Below, piece by piece: positions 8,419-18,175 of a stretch of DNA of 64,000 nt (position 1 is its first letter; each line of letters opens with the position of its first letter). Position numbers and translations under genes: made by a program. The notes beneath the pieces were generated by a model. That model saw nothing but the letters and a program-made list of their open reading frames with translations. It was not told the origin of the DNA and made no database searches. Location of the stretch: NCBI RefSeq assembly GCF_014650435.1, contig NZ_BMUY01000003.1:248001-312000 (forward strand), in the 5' to 3' direction. The DNA is from Streptomyces tendae. GTDB taxonomy: Bacteria > Actinomycetota > Actinomycetes > Streptomycetales > Streptomycetaceae.

Positions 8419-10650
8419 ATGCCCAAACTCTCTCTCGTTGTCCCCGTGTACAAGGTGCAGGGCTATCTGCCCGAGTGCCTTGACTCCATACTCGGGCAGG
8501 ACTGCACGGACTTCGAGATCATCGCGGTCGACGACTGCTCGCCGGACGGGTCAGGGGCCATTCTCGACGAGTACGCGAAACGCGACGACCGGATTCATGT
8601 GATTCACCTCACGGAAAACGTGGGTCTGGGACGCGCGCGCAACGCCGGACTGGAAAAGGCCACCGGCGATTACGTGTTGTTCCTGGACAGTGACGACACG
8701 TTGTCGGACGGTGCGTTGTCGGCCATTCGGGACCGGATCGAGGCCACGGGCGATCCCGAGATCCTGATCTTCGACTACGCGCGCACCTACTGGGACGGCC
8801 GCGTCCGTCCGAACCTGCGGGCCGAGCTGCTGAAGGAGAAGGGCCCGGACACCTTCTCCCTGGCCGACCGCCCCCAACTGCTCGACCTGCTCCAGATCGT
8901 GTGGAACAAGGCGTACCGGCGCGACTTCGTCGCCCGGACCGGGCTCACCTTCCCGCCCGGGTACTACGAGGACGCCCCCTGGACGTTCTGCTCCCTGATC
9001 AGCACCGAGCGGATCGCCGTCCTCGACCGGGTCTGCGTGCACTACCGGCAGCGGCGCGAGGGCGGCAACATCCTCAAGACGGTCAGCCGCAAGCACTTCG
9101 ACGTCTTCGACCAGTACCAGCGGGTCTTCGACTACCTCGACGCGCACGAGGAACTCGCCGAGTGGCGCGGCCCGTTGTTCCGCAAGATGGTCGACCACTA
9201 CCTGACCGTCCTGGAGCGTCCGGGCCGCCTGCCGCAGGACGCGCGCGCGGAGTTCTTCCACCGGGCCTCGGCCGACTACCGCGCCCGGATGCCGAAGGGC
9301 TTCACCCGCCCCGGCGGCGGCCGCGGCCACAAGTACGGGATGCTGGAGCGCGACGCCTACACGACGATGGTCAGCGCCCTGGCGGCGGTGAAGTTCCGCC
9401 AGCAGGTCAAGACCCGCACCCGCACCGCGCTCAACCGCTCCAAGCGCGGCGCGATGGGCGCCTTCTACCAGTCGCAGCTCAGACTGCCGCTCGACGACAA
9501 CCTGGTGCTGTTCTCCGCCTACTGGAGCCGCAGCGTCTCCTGCAACCCCGCCGCGATCGACGCCGAACTGGCCCGGCTGGCCCCGCACATGCGCCGGGTC
9601 TGGGCGGTCCGCGCGGACAACGCGGACCGGGTGCCCAAGGGCGTGCAGGTCGTCCGGGTGGGCTCACGCGAGTACTGGGCGGCCCTGGCCCGCGCCAAGT
9701 ACCTGGTGAACAACGTGAACTTCGCGGACTCCGTGGTCAAGCGCGAGGGCCAGATCCATGTGCAGACCCACCACGGCACACCGCTGAAGACGATGGGCCT
9801 GGACCAGCAGAAGTACCCGGCCTCCACCGACATGGACTTCGAGAAGCTCCTGGAGCGGTGCGACCGCTGGGACTACAGCATCAGCGCCAACCAGTTCTCG
9901 ACCGTCGTCTGGGAGCGGGTCTACCCCTGCTCGTACACCACGCTGGAGACCGGCTACCCGCGCAACGACGTCCTCGTCAACGCCGGCTCCGAGGACGTGC
10001 GCGCGGCCCGCGCCGCGCTCGGGCTGGCCGACGGCACCAAGGCGTTCCTGTACATGCCCACCCACCGCGAGTACCAGCCGGGCTTCACCCCGCCCCTGGA
10101 CCTGGGCAGGTTCGCGCGCGAACTGGGGCCGGACGTGACCCTGCTGGTGCGCGGCCACTACTTCTACGGCAACTCCTCGCACGTGAACGAACTGCGCCGC
10201 ACCGGCCGCGTCGTCGACGTCTCCGGGCACGCCCGGGTGGAGGAGCTGTACCTGGCGGCCGACGCCCTGATCACGGACTACTCCTCGGCGATGTTCGACT
10301 ACGCCGTCCTGGACCGCCCGATCATCAGCTACGTCCCCGACTGGGACGTGTACTCCGCGGTGCGCGGCACCTACTTCGACCTGCTCCAGGAGCCGCCCGG
10401 CGCGGTCGCCACCACGCAGACGGAGCTGCTGCGGCTGCTCTCCTCCGGCGCGTACGACAGCCCGGAGACGACCGGGCGCCGGGACACCTTCCGCCGGCGT
10501 TTCTGCGAATTCGACGACGGACACGCAGCCGAACGGGTGGTGCGACGCGTCTTCCTCGGTGAAGAGAGCCTGCCGCCCGTCGTCCCCTTCGACGAACGCC
10601 ACCACGCCCCGACCCCCGCCCAGGCGCTCGAACTGGTCGAGCGGGCCTGA
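8419..10650 (+). CDS. bifunctional glycosyltransferase 2 / CDP-glycerol glycerophosphotransferase
   Basis: 743 residues from the ATG at 8419 (MPKLSLVVPVYKVQGY). N-terminal GT-A domain, about 1-230: VVPVYKVQGYLPECLDSIL, IIAVDDCSPDGS, ENVGLGRARNAGL and the metal-binding FLDSDD (about 89-93). A helical linker follows to about 355. The C-terminal glycerophosphotransferase domain starts at NLVLFSAYWSRSVSCNP and contains IHVQTHHGTPLKTMG (near 450), TGYPRNDVL, FLYMPTHREYQ and DALITDYSSAMFDYA (near 616). The architecture matches enzymes that both glycosylate and extend teichoic-acid-like polymers; acceptor and donor are not readable. It lies 23 bases upstream of a larger homologous gene, so the two form an operon. 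Confidence 0.88.
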   Translation: MPKLSLVVPVYKVQGYLPECLDSILGQDCTDFEIIAVDDCSPDGSGAILDEYAKRDDRIHVIHLTENVGLGRARNAGLEKATGDYVLFLDSDDTLSDGALSAIRDRIEATGDPEILIFDYARTYWDGRVRPNLRAELLKEKGPDTFSLADRPQLLDLLQIVWNKAYRRDFVARTGLTFPPGYYEDAPWTFCSLISTERIAVLDRVCVHYRQRREGGNILKTVSRKHFDVFDQYQRVFDYLDAHEELAEWRGPLFRKMVDHYLTVLERPGRLPQDARAEFFHRASADYRARMPKGFTRPGGGRGHKYGMLERDAYTTMVSALAAVKFRQQVKTRTRTALNRSKRGAMGAFYQSQLRLPLDDNLVLFSAYWSRSVSCNPAAIDAELARLAPHMRRVWAVRADNADRVPKGVQVVRVGSREYWAALARAKYLVNNVNFADSVVKREGQIHVQTHHGTPLKTMGLDQQKYPASTDMDFEKLLERCDRWDYSISANQFSTVVWERVYPCSYTTLETGYPRNDVLVNAGSEDVRAARAALGLADGTKAFLYMPTHREYQPGFTPPLDLGRFARELGPDVTLLVRGHYFYGNSSHVNELRRTGRVVDVSGHARVEELYLAADALITDYSSAMFDYAVLDRPIISYVPDWDVYSAVRGTYFDLLQEPPGAVATTQTELLRLLSSGAYDSPETTGRRDTFRRRFCEFDDGHAAERVVRRVFLGEESLPPVVPFDERHHAPTPAQALELVERA

Positions 10651-10673
10651 CCCCGAAAGGAGATCACCAAGCC

Positions 10674-13600
10674 ATGGCCCCTCGGCTCAGTGTCATCGTC
10701 CCCATCTACGACGTGGAGCGTTACCTCCCCGCCTGCCTGGACTCGCTCGCGGCGCAGACCTTCCGCGACTTCGAGGTCGTGATGGTGGACGACGGTTCAC
10801 CCGACGGCTCCGCCGCCATCGCCGAGGAGTACGCCTCCCGCGACCCGCGCTTCAAGCTCATACGCAAGGAGAACGGCGGTCTCGGCGCCGCCCGCAACAC
10901 GGGCATGGCCCACCTGGCGCCCGAGTCCGAGTTCCTGACCTTCGTCGACAGCGACGACCTGATCCCGCCGGACGCCTACCGGCTCATGGTCGGCAGCCTG
11001 GACGAGAGCGGCTCGGACTTCGCCACCGGCAACGTCTACCACCTCAGGGGCGAGAAGTCCTGGCAGGTGCCGCTGATGCGGATGCTGGCCGGCGAGGCCC
11101 GGCTGGGCACCCACATATCCCGGTACGCGAAGCTCGTCGCCGACCGCATCGCCTGCAACAAGGTCTTCCGCCGCACGTTCTGGGAGAAGAACGGCTTCGC
11201 CTTCCCCGAGGGCCGGCTGTACGAGGACACCCCGGTCACCATGCGGGCCCACTACCTGGCCGAGAGCGTCGACGTCATCTCGGAGCCCTGCTACTACTGG
11301 CGGCTGCGCGAGGGCGAGTCCGCCCCGTCGATCACGCAGCGGCGCACCGACCCGGCGGGTGTGCGCGACCGGGTCACCTCCGTGATGGAGATCAGCGCCT
11401 TCCTCGCCGAGCAGCCCGGTGAGACCTACGCCCGCCTCAAGCGCGAGTACGACACCCGTGTCCTCCGCGACGACCTGCGGCTCTTCCTCAACGTGGTGCC
11501 GGACGGCGACGAGGAGTACCGGGCCGAGTTCCTGCGTTCGGCCAACCGCTTCCTCGACAGCATCGACCCCAAGGTCGTCATGGACCTCCCGGCCGAACTG
11601 CGCGTGCAGTGGCTGCTGGTGCGCAAGCACCAGATGGAGGAGCTGATCGCCCTGCTGGCCGGCCAGCGCCGCAAGGAGACGCCGGAGGTCAGCGGCCTGG
11701 TCCGCAAGTACGCCTCCTTCCCCTCGCTGGAGGGTGCGGACCTGCACCTGCCCAAGGGGGCGCTGCGCATCGACCAGCACCTCAACATGCGCGCCCCGCT
11801 GCAGGAGGTGAGCTGGTCCGGCGGCAAGCTCGTGCTGTCCGGCAACGCCTGGATCGACAAGATCGACCTGCCCACGCGCAAGGCCTCGGTCAAGGTGCTC
11901 CAGCTGCGCAAGGACCGCTCCCGCCGCCGCATCCTGCTGCCGGCCCGCAACCTGCCGCGTCCCGAGGTCACCACCGACTCCGGCCAGGACCGCTACAACT
12001 ACGAGTGGGCCGGCTGGGAGGTCACCATCGACCCCGCCCGGCTCCGCAAGGGCGGCGAGTGGCAGGAGGCCGTGTGGCACGTGGGCCTGGGCATCTTCGC
12101 CTCCGGCCTGGTGCGCCGCCACGCGGTCCACTCCAGCGGCGGCGCGGCCTGCAACTTCCCGCCGTACCACTGGCTGAGCCCGGACTTCCGGATGCTGCCG
12201 TCCGTGGAGCGCGGGGCGCTGAAGCTGCGGATCGAGAAGGTCCGCGCCCTGATCACCGGCCGCACCCTCGAGGGCGACCGGATCAAGGTCACCGGTGAGA
12301 TCCGCGAGTCCCTCGCGGCGGACGAGCAGGTGGTCCTGCGGGTCAAGAACCAGAAGGGCGCCGAGACCCTCGAGTACCCCGTCACCGTGGAGCGCACGGG
12401 CGCCGGGCAGGCATTCTCGGTCGAGGTGCCGATCGCGGACGTGGCGCTGATCTTCCACGAGGGCGTCGACGAGAAGGCCCAGCCGGAGAAGCGGACCTGG
12501 TCCACGGTGCTGGTCGCGACCGACGCCGGGGGCAAGGAGCGCCGCTTCGGCACCGTGATGCAGGAGGGCCTGGCCGACGCGGAGTTCGCGCTGCCCACCT
12601 CGCTCGGCACCCAGTCGCACCTGGTGGAGCTGGCCGTGGTGGCGGGCCACACCGGGTTCCTGAAGTTCTCCGGCCGCACCCGCCGCGCGGTGATCGACAC
12701 CGCCACGGTGCGCGACGGCGCGATCGCCTTCACCGGCCACGCCGACCCGCGGCTGTCCGGGTCCCGCTTCCTGCTCAAGCCGCGCAACCGCTACGAGGAG
12801 CGCTTCGTCGAGACCCGGTGGCTGGACGGCGGCCGCTTCGAGGTGTCCTTCGACCCCTCCCGCCTCGGCGGCGCGGGCGACGTCCCGCTGCGTGCCGGGC
12901 GCTGGAACCTCTTCCTGCGGCCCGACGAGGAGGGCGTGCCCGACGTCCCCTTCGTGACCGACCGGCTGGCCGCGGACTCGTTCCCGGTCCAGGCCGAGCT
13001 GAACGGCCGCCGCTACTGGCTGGAGAACCGCTGGGGCGACTTCCCGCAGCTCAACGCCCGTTCCGAGCTGAGCGACCTGGAGCGCGGCCCGTACCGCCAG
13101 AAGGAGCTGCGCCGGACGGTGTACGAGCCGCTGTTCCAGCAGCCGCTCAAGGACCAGGTCTTCTACCTGAGCTACAACGGCAAGCAGTTCTCGGACAGCC
13201 CGCGCGCGATGTACGAGGAGCTGGTGCGGCGCGGCTCGGACCTGAAGCACCTGTGGGCGGTCCGCGACGGTCAGGTCAACCTGCCGGACGGGATCGAGAA
13301 GGTCCGCATGTGGGGCACGGAGTGGTACGAGGCGCTGGCCTCCAGCCGCTACATCGTCACCAACGGCCACCTTCCCGACTGGATCGTGCGCCGCCCGGGC
13401 CAGTCGATCGTGCAGACCTGGCACGGCACGATGCTGAAGAAGATCGGGCACGACATCGACACCCTGCACTTCGACCGGCGCTACCAGGAGAAGCTGGCGC
13501 TGGAGGCCAAGCAGTGGAGCCTGCTCGTGTCCTCCAACCGCTTCAGCACGCCGATCCTGAAGCGGGCGTTCTCCTACGACGGTGAGATCCAGGAGGCGGG

Positions 13601-14237
13601 CTACCCCCGCAACGACTACCTGTACACCGCCGACCGGGACGCGATCACGGCGCGGGTGAGGAAGGCCCTCGGCCTGCCCGAGGGCAAGAAGGTCGTCCTG
13701 TACGCGCCGACCTGGCGCGACGACCAGTCGCACAGCGCCGGGCAGTACCTGTTCGACCTGCGCATCGACCTTGAGGACGCCCAGCGGCGCCTCGGCGACG
13801 ACCACGTGCTGCTGATCCGCCGCCACTCCAACGTGGTGGACGCGGTGCCGGGCGCGGGCAACGGCTTCGTGTGGGACGCCTCGGAGTACCCGGACATCGT
13901 CGACCTGTACATCGCCGCGGACATCATGATCACGGACTACTCGTCGGTGATGTTCGACTACGCGCACCTGAAGCGGCCGATGCTGTTCTTCACGTACGAC
14001 CTTGAGCACTACCGGGACACGCTGCGCGGGTTCTACTTCGACTTCGAGCAGGACTCGCCTGGTCCGCTGATCGACAACTCCAAGGAGCTGGTCGACGCGA
14101 TCCGGGACATCGACCAGGTGCGGGCGGAGTACCAGGAGCGGTTCGACCGCTTCCACCACCTGTTCTGCGACCTGGACGACGGCAACGCGTCCGCGCGGGT
14201 CGTCGACCGGATGATCGAGCAGGCCCGGGAGGGCTGA
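10674..14237 (+). CDS. large glycosyltransferase 2 / CDP-glycerol glycerophosphotransferase with a beta-rich insert
   Basis: 1187 residues, started by ATG after GAAAGGAG. GT-A domain at 1-240 (VIVPIYDVERYLPACLDSL, VMVDDGSPDGS, VDSDD at 91-95, CNKVFRR). A helical linker runs to ~350. A ~430-residue middle region (about 360-790) without a recognised catalytic signature is rich in beta-strand-like segments (LVLSGNAWIDKID, IKVTGEIRESL, LLKPRNRYEERFVETRWL). The glycerophosphotransferase domain covers about 810-1180: QVFYLSYNGKQFSDSPRAMY, IVQTWHGTMLKKIGHD (near 913), GYPRNDYL, VVLYAPTWRDDQ, IMITDYSSVMFDYAHLKRP (near 1085). The middle region makes it much longer than its upstream partner. It is followed at once by a strong bidirectional terminator. 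Confidence 0.88.
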   Translation: MAPRLSVIVPIYDVERYLPACLDSLAAQTFRDFEVVMVDDGSPDGSAAIAEEYASRDPRFKLIRKENGGLGAARNTGMAHLAPESEFLTFVDSDDLIPPDAYRLMVGSLDESGSDFATGNVYHLRGEKSWQVPLMRMLAGEARLGTHISRYAKLVADRIACNKVFRRTFWEKNGFAFPEGRLYEDTPVTMRAHYLAESVDVISEPCYYWRLREGESAPSITQRRTDPAGVRDRVTSVMEISAFLAEQPGETYARLKREYDTRVLRDDLRLFLNVVPDGDEEYRAEFLRSANRFLDSIDPKVVMDLPAELRVQWLLVRKHQMEELIALLAGQRRKETPEVSGLVRKYASFPSLEGADLHLPKGALRIDQHLNMRAPLQEVSWSGGKLVLSGNAWIDKIDLPTRKASVKVLQLRKDRSRRRILLPARNLPRPEVTTDSGQDRYNYEWAGWEVTIDPARLRKGGEWQEAVWHVGLGIFASGLVRRHAVHSSGGAACNFPPYHWLSPDFRMLPSVERGALKLRIEKVRALITGRTLEGDRIKVTGEIRESLAADEQVVLRVKNQKGAETLEYPVTVERTGAGQAFSVEVPIADVALIFHEGVDEKAQPEKRTWSTVLVATDAGGKERRFGTVMQEGLADAEFALPTSLGTQSHLVELAVVAGHTGFLKFSGRTRRAVIDTATVRDGAIAFTGHADPRLSGSRFLLKPRNRYEERFVETRWLDGGRFEVSFDPSRLGGAGDVPLRAGRWNLFLRPDEEGVPDVPFVTDRLAADSFPVQAELNGRRYWLENRWGDFPQLNARSELSDLERGPYRQKELRRTVYEPLFQQPLKDQVFYLSYNGKQFSDSPRAMYEELVRRGSDLKHLWAVRDGQVNLPDGIEKVRMWGTEWYEALASSRYIVTNGHLPDWIVRRPGQSIVQTWHGTMLKKIGHDIDTLHFDRRYQEKLALEAKQWSLLVSSNRFSTPILKRAFSYDGEIQEAGYPRNDYLYTADRDAITARVRKALGLPEGKKVVLYAPTWRDDQSHSAGQYLFDLRIDLEDAQRRLGDDHVLLIRRHSNVVDAVPGAGNGFVWDASEYPDIVDLYIAADIMITDYSSVMFDYAHLKRPMLFFTYDLEHYRDTLRGFYFDFEQDSPGPLIDNSKELVDAIRDIDQVRAEYQERFDRFHHLFCDLDDGNASARVVDRMIEQAREG

Positions 14238-14261
14238 CCCGCTGCCGCGCAGGGGAAAGCG

Positions 14262-14309
14262 AAGGGGGCGGGGCCCGGAGGATCACAATCCTCCGGGCCC
14301 CGCCCCCTT
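14262..14309. terminator. bidirectional terminator between convergent glycosyltransferase genes
   Basis: Perfect inverted repeat with 22-base arms (14262-14283 and 14288-14309) and a CACA loop. It lies 25 bases after the plus-strand gene and 29 bases beyond the end of the minus-strand gene, so it can serve both. The arm is extremely GC-rich. Confidence 0.85.
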
Positions 14310-14337
14310 GCGTCTCCGGTCGGCCGCTCCGGACGGC

Positions 14338-16380
14338 TCAGAGCCGCACGGTCTTCACCGCGAGCTGGCAGGCGGCCGTGAAGTAGGGCCGCAGCTCGGT
14401 GCGCCGGCGGGTGGGCGGCAGGGGGGCGGGCGTCTGGCCCAGGGCCCGGCGGGACTTGCGCACCGCACGGGTCAGCACGGTCGGCGGCGCGGCCACGGCC
14501 TCGCTGATCACCGGGCGGGGGAAGGTGAACACGTTGATCGGCTGGAGGACGTCGGTGCCCAGCTTGGCCAGCGGCACCCGGGGCGCGTCGGGCGCGGTGC
14601 GCAGCGACAGGTCCCAGATGACCTCCTTCTCCTCGTCGGCCTCGCCGTGCTCGCGCACCAGGGTGGCGCAGTCCAGGTCCACGGCCACCCAGCCGTCGCC
14701 CTCGTCGCGCAGCGGGAAGGTCAGCACCCGCTCCTTGTCCCGGCGGTGCACGGCCTCCACCACGGCGCCCGCGGCGGGCCGCGCGCCCCACAGTTGGGCG
14801 CGTACGGCGATGGTCCGCTCGTCGACCCTGACCGGGCCGACCTCGGCGTGCACGTCGCGCAGCGCGCTGCGCAGCCGCAGCCCGCCGTCCTCGTGCAGGT
14901 GGGGCAGCAGCAGGGCGAGGGACGGCCCCTGCGGACGCGGCAGTTCCACGGCGAGCAGGTCCCGGGTGTCGCAGCCGTAGCCGTCGGTGGTCAGTGAGAC
15001 CTCGCGCTCGCCCTCGCGGGTGGCCAGGGCCAGCTCCCAGGTGCCGTGCGGCACCCCGGCGTCCCAGGGCACGACGGCCTCGCCCTCGGCGGAGAACGGG
15101 AAGCGGTGCTCCGCGCCGCCGGCGCCGCCCTTGCGCAGTACGAGGTCGGCCTGACCGGCGCTCGGCGGCAGCGTGCCCACGGCGACGTGGACGGAGCCCT
15201 CGCGGTCCACCCGGGCGGTGGCGTGGCGGGGCAGCTCCTTGCGGGCGAATGCCTCCTCGATGATGGCCTCGAAGCGTTCGCGGCTGGCCCGCTCGTGGAA
15301 GCGCTCGGCGTTGCGGATGCCCGAGGCGCCCATCTTCAGGCGCAGTTCGTCGTCCTGGACCAGGCGCCGGATCGCGTCGGCCATCGCTTGCACGTCACCG
15401 CGCGGGACGATCAGTCCGTCCTCGCCGTCGGTGAGGATGTTGCGCGGCCCGTGGTCGGCGTCCGTGGCGACGACGGGCAGTCCGGCGGCCATCGCCTCCA
15501 CGAGGACGTTGCCGAACGCCTCCCGCTTGGAGGGCAGGACGAAGATCGACGCCTTGCCGAACTCCGGGGTGACGGGCGAGGTCTGGCCCATCAGCAGGAT
15601 GCTGTTGGAGAGCCCCAGTTCCTCGATGCGGGTCCGCAGCTTCTTCTTCTCGGCGCCGTGGCCGTAGATGCGCAGGGTCCACTCCGGGGCGACGGCGTGG
15701 ACCTTGGCGAATGCCTCGATCAGCAGGGCGTGGTTCTTGTTGTCGGTCAGGTGACCGGCGGAGACCACCACCTTGTTGGTGCCGCTGGAGCGGATCGTGG
15801 AGGCGGGCACGCAGTTGGGCATCACCGCGAGGCGGTTGCGCACCGCGGGCACCTGCCGGGCGAGCGCGGCGACCTCCTCCGGGGTGAGTGCCGTGAGGGC
15901 GTGCAGGTGCCGGTAGGCCGGGAAGAGGCGCTGCTTGATGTCCGTGGCGTAGATGGCGGGCATCGAGTGTTCCTGAGTGACCTTCAGGAAGTCACCGGGC
16001 GCCTGCGCCAGCATGATCGTGTTGCGCGGGCTGGAGCTGACGACGACGTCGGCGTCGGTGGTGTCGAAGTACTCCAGCAGCCGCAGCTCCGCGAGCCGGC
16101 TCACCACCGGCGTCTTGGCACCGGCGTTGAGCGGGTAGATCAGCGGGAACTTGTCGGACAGCGGATTGTCCACGTCGGACACCGGGGAGTGCGGCCGCAT
16201 GTCGGTGAGGGCCCGCACCTTCACCCGCGGGTCCAGCGGGAAGTACGACTCGTCGCGCACCTTGCGCAGCGCCACGATCTCGACGTCGTGCCGCTCGGCC
16301 AGCGCCCCGGCGAGGTTCTGCGTGGCGCTGACCACGCCCCCCATGTGACACAGGTCCCGAACCAGGAATGCGATCTTCAC
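14338..16380 (-). CDS. GT4-family glycosyltransferase with C-terminal beta-rich domain
   Basis: 680 residues from the GTG at 16380 (VKIAFLVRDLCHMGGVVSAT), preceded by AGAGAGAAG; the frame is open upstream to 16455 without conservation. Residues 1-375 form a GT-B glycosyltransferase-1 domain: GGVVSATQNLAGAL, VVVSAGHLTDNKNHALLIEAF, LRIYGHGAEKKKL, LPSKREAFGNVLVEAMAAGLPVVATD (the EAFG-type nucleotide-sugar motif), GPRNIL and DGLIVPRGD. Residues ~385-680 are a beta-rich region whose LRLRSALRDVHAEVG stretch resembles LKLRIEKVRALITG in the convergent 1187-residue enzyme. It probably adds a sugar to the same wall polymer. Upstream 16495-16520 contains a short dyad ACACA-CC-TGTGT that may be regulatory. 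Confidence 0.85.
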   Translation of the reverse strand: MKIAFLVRDLCHMGGVVSATQNLAGALAERHDVEIVALRKVRDESYFPLDPRVKVRALTDMRPHSPVSDVDNPLSDKFPLIYPLNAGAKTPVVSRLAELRLLEYFDTTDADVVVSSSPRNTIMLAQAPGDFLKVTQEHSMPAIYATDIKQRLFPAYRHLHALTALTPEEVAALARQVPAVRNRLAVMPNCVPASTIRSSGTNKVVVSAGHLTDNKNHALLIEAFAKVHAVAPEWTLRIYGHGAEKKKLRTRIEELGLSNSILLMGQTSPVTPEFGKASIFVLPSKREAFGNVLVEAMAAGLPVVATDADHGPRNILTDGEDGLIVPRGDVQAMADAIRRLVQDDELRLKMGASGIRNAERFHERASRERFEAIIEEAFARKELPRHATARVDREGSVHVAVGTLPPSAGQADLVLRKGGAGGAEHRFPFSAEGEAVVPWDAGVPHGTWELALATREGEREVSLTTDGYGCDTRDLLAVELPRPQGPSLALLLPHLHEDGGLRLRSALRDVHAEVGPVRVDERTIAVRAQLWGARPAAGAVVEAVHRRDKERVLTFPLRDEGDGWVAVDLDCATLVREHGEADEEKEVIWDLSLRTAPDAPRVPLAKLGTDVLQPINVFTFPRPVISEAVAAPPTVLTRAVRKSRRALGQTPAPLPPTRRRTELRPYFTAACQLAVKTVRL

Positions 16381-16537
16381 TTTGCGGCTTCTCTCTGCTC
16401 CCGGGAGCGGCTGGTCAGGCCGTCCCCCCGCCCCTGACCACGCACGGGTGGTCACATCCTCCTCACAAAGTACACAGAGATGCAGGACAGCAGATCACGG
16501 CCCCGACACACCTGTGTAACCCTGTGAACAGCAAGAT

Positions 16538-16569
16538 GCCGCCCGCGGGACTCCGGTTCCACGGGCGGC
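16538..16569 (-). terminator. probable obg terminator
   Basis: GCCGCCCG (16538-16545) pairs with CGGGCGGC (16562-16569), 24 bases after the obg stop codon on the minus strand. A few inner pairs (GGGA/TTCC) may extend the stem. No U-run, as is usual in Streptomyces. Confidence 0.5.
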
Positions 16570-16593
16570 GTGAGCGGTGCTGTCGCAGGGGCG

Positions 16594-18030
16594 TCAGAAC
16601 GGCTCGAAGCCGTCGAACTCCTGCTGCGCCTCGTCCCGTTCGGCCTCGCGGTCCCGGCGGCGCTGCGCGGCGGGGCGGGGCGCCTCGAAGCGGTGGTCCT
16701 CGCCGCGGCGGCCGAGCATCTCGGCACCGGCGGTGACCGAGGGCTCCCAGTCGAAGACGACCGCGTTGTCCTCGGGGCCGATGGCGACGCCGTCCCCGTT
16801 GCGGGCGCCCGCCTTCATCAGCTTGTCCTCGACACCGAGGCGGTTGAGCCGGTCGGAGAGATAGCCGACGGCCTCGTCGTTGTTGAAGTCGGTCTGGCGC
16901 ACCCAGCGTTCGGGCTTCTCGCCGCGCACCCGGAACAGGCCGTCCTCCTCGCGGGTGACCGTGAAGCCCGCGTCGTCCACGGCCTTGGGCCGGATGACGA
17001 TGCGCGTGGCCTCCTCCTTCGGGCGGGCGGCACGCGCTGTGGCGACCAGCTCGGCCAGCGCGAAGGACAGCTCCCTGAGGCCCATGTGAGCCACCGCCGA
17101 CACCTCGAAGACCCGGTAGCCGCGCGCCTCCAGGTCGGGACGGACCATCTCGGCGAGGTCCTTGCCGTCGGGCACGTCGATCTTGTTGAGGACGACGATC
17201 CGGGGCCGGTTGTCCAGGCCGCCGTACTCGCTCAGTTCGGCCTCGATGACGTCCAGGTCGGAGAGCGGGTCGCGCTCGGACTCCAGCGTCGCCGTGTCCA
17301 GGACGTGCACCAGTACGCTGCACCGCTCCACGTGCCGCAGGAACTCCAGGCCCAGGCCCCTGCCCTGGCTGGCGCCGGGGATGAGACCGGGGACGTCGGC
17401 GACGGTGTAGACGGTCTCGCCGGCCGTCACCACGCCCAGGTTGGGGACGAGCGTCGTGAAGGGGTAGTCGGCGATCTTCGGCTTGGCCGCGCTCAGCACG
17501 GAGATCAGCGAGGACTTGCCTGCGCTCGGGTAGCCGACCAGCGCCACGTCGGCGACGGTCTTCAGCTCCAGCTGGACGTCCTGGAGGTCACCGGGCTCGC
17601 CGAGCAGCGCGAACCCGGGCGCCTTGCGCCGCGCCGAGGCCAGCGCCGCGTTGCCGAGGCCGCCCCGGCCGCCCTGCGCGGCGACGTAGGAGGTGCCGTG
17701 GCCGACGAGGTCGGCGAGCACGTTGCCCGCCTTGTCGAGGACGACGGTGCCGTCGGGCACGGGCAGGACCAGGTCCTGGCCGTCCTTGCCGGAGCGGTTG
17801 CCGCCCTCGCCGGGCTTGCCGTTGGTGGCCTTGCGGTGCGGGGAGTGGTGGTAGTCGAGGAGCGTGGTCACCGACTGGTCCACGGTGAGGATCACGTCGC
17901 CGCCCCGGCCGCCGTTGCCGCCGTCCGGGCCGCCCAGCGGCTTGAACTTCTCACGGTGGACGGAGGCACAGCCGTGGCCTCCGTTACCCGCGGCGACGTG
18001 CAGTTCGACGCGGTCCACGAAGGTGGTCAT
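16594..18030 (-). CDS. obg: Obg/CgtA GTPase
   Basis: 478 residues. Essential GTPase of the Obg family, associated with ribosome assembly. In Streptomyces its level has been linked to the onset of aerial growth. Domains: glycine-rich Obg fold 1-158 ([39 protein letters not shown]); G domain 159-~335 with P-loop GYPSAGKS (166-173), G2 [10 protein letters not shown]3 DVPG (212-215) and NKID (282-285); and an OCT domain at about 350-430 typical of Gram-positive members. The last ~45 residues are a charged tail ([15 protein letters not shown]). The ATG at 18030 is supported by the conserved [16 protein letters not shown]. It follows rpmA and rplU on the same strand, the common bacterial order. Confidence 0.97.
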   Translation of the reverse strand: MTTFVDRVELHVAAGNGGHGCASVHREKFKPLGGPDGGNGGRGGDVILTVDQSVTTLLDYHHSPHRKATNGKPGEGGNRSGKDGQDLVLPVPDGTVVLDKAGNVLADLVGHGTSYVAAQGGRGGLGNAALASARRKAPGFALLGEPGDLQDVQLELKTVADVALVGYPSAGKSSLISVLSAAKPKIADYPFTTLVPNLGVVTAGETVYTVADVPGLIPGASQGRGLGLEFLRHVERCSVLVHVLDTATLESERDPLSDLDVIEAELSEYGGLDNRPRIVVLNKIDVPDGKDLAEMVRPDLEARGYRVFEVSAVAHMGLRELSFALAELVATARAARPKEEATRIVIRPKAVDDAGFTVTREEDGLFRVRGEKPERWVRQTDFNNDEAVGYLSDRLNRLGVEDKLMKAGARNGDGVAIGPEDNAVVFDWEPSVTAGAEMLGRRGEDHRFEAPRPAAQRRRDREAERDEAQQEFDGFEPF

Positions 18031-18116
18031 GGGATGTGCCTCCAGTTACTACGTACTACGAGTTACTACCAGGGGTTACTGCGCGAGCCACTACGGGAGT
18101 GTCTCTTGGGTAACAC

Positions 18117-18168
18117 GCGAAAGGCGGACCCGCTTCCCCTCGGGGAAGTGAGGCCCGCCTCGCGAAAG
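18117..18168 (-). terminator. hairpin between rpmA and obg
   Basis: Imperfect inverted repeat just after the rpmA stop: one arm reads CGCGAGGCGGGCC then TCACTTCCCC on the minus strand, the other pairs with it through a GAG loop, with one bulge and about three mismatches. It may end most ribosomal-protein transcripts or act as an attenuator or processing site so that obg is expressed less. The neighbouring 18040-18110 stretch holds three spaced copies of TTACTAC-like sequence of unknown meaning. Confidence 0.5.
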
Positions 18169-18175
18169 TGTCCGG

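Noticed and set aside
7898..8483. Small ORFs in the gap before the glycosyltransferase pair
   Set aside because: Overlap each other on both strands, Arg/Pro/Gly-rich, no ribosome site and no conserved residues.
10797..14159. Minus-strand open frame of 1120 codons opposite the large glycosyltransferase
   Set aside because: Antisense shadow of a strongly supported gene, with no domain or start signal.
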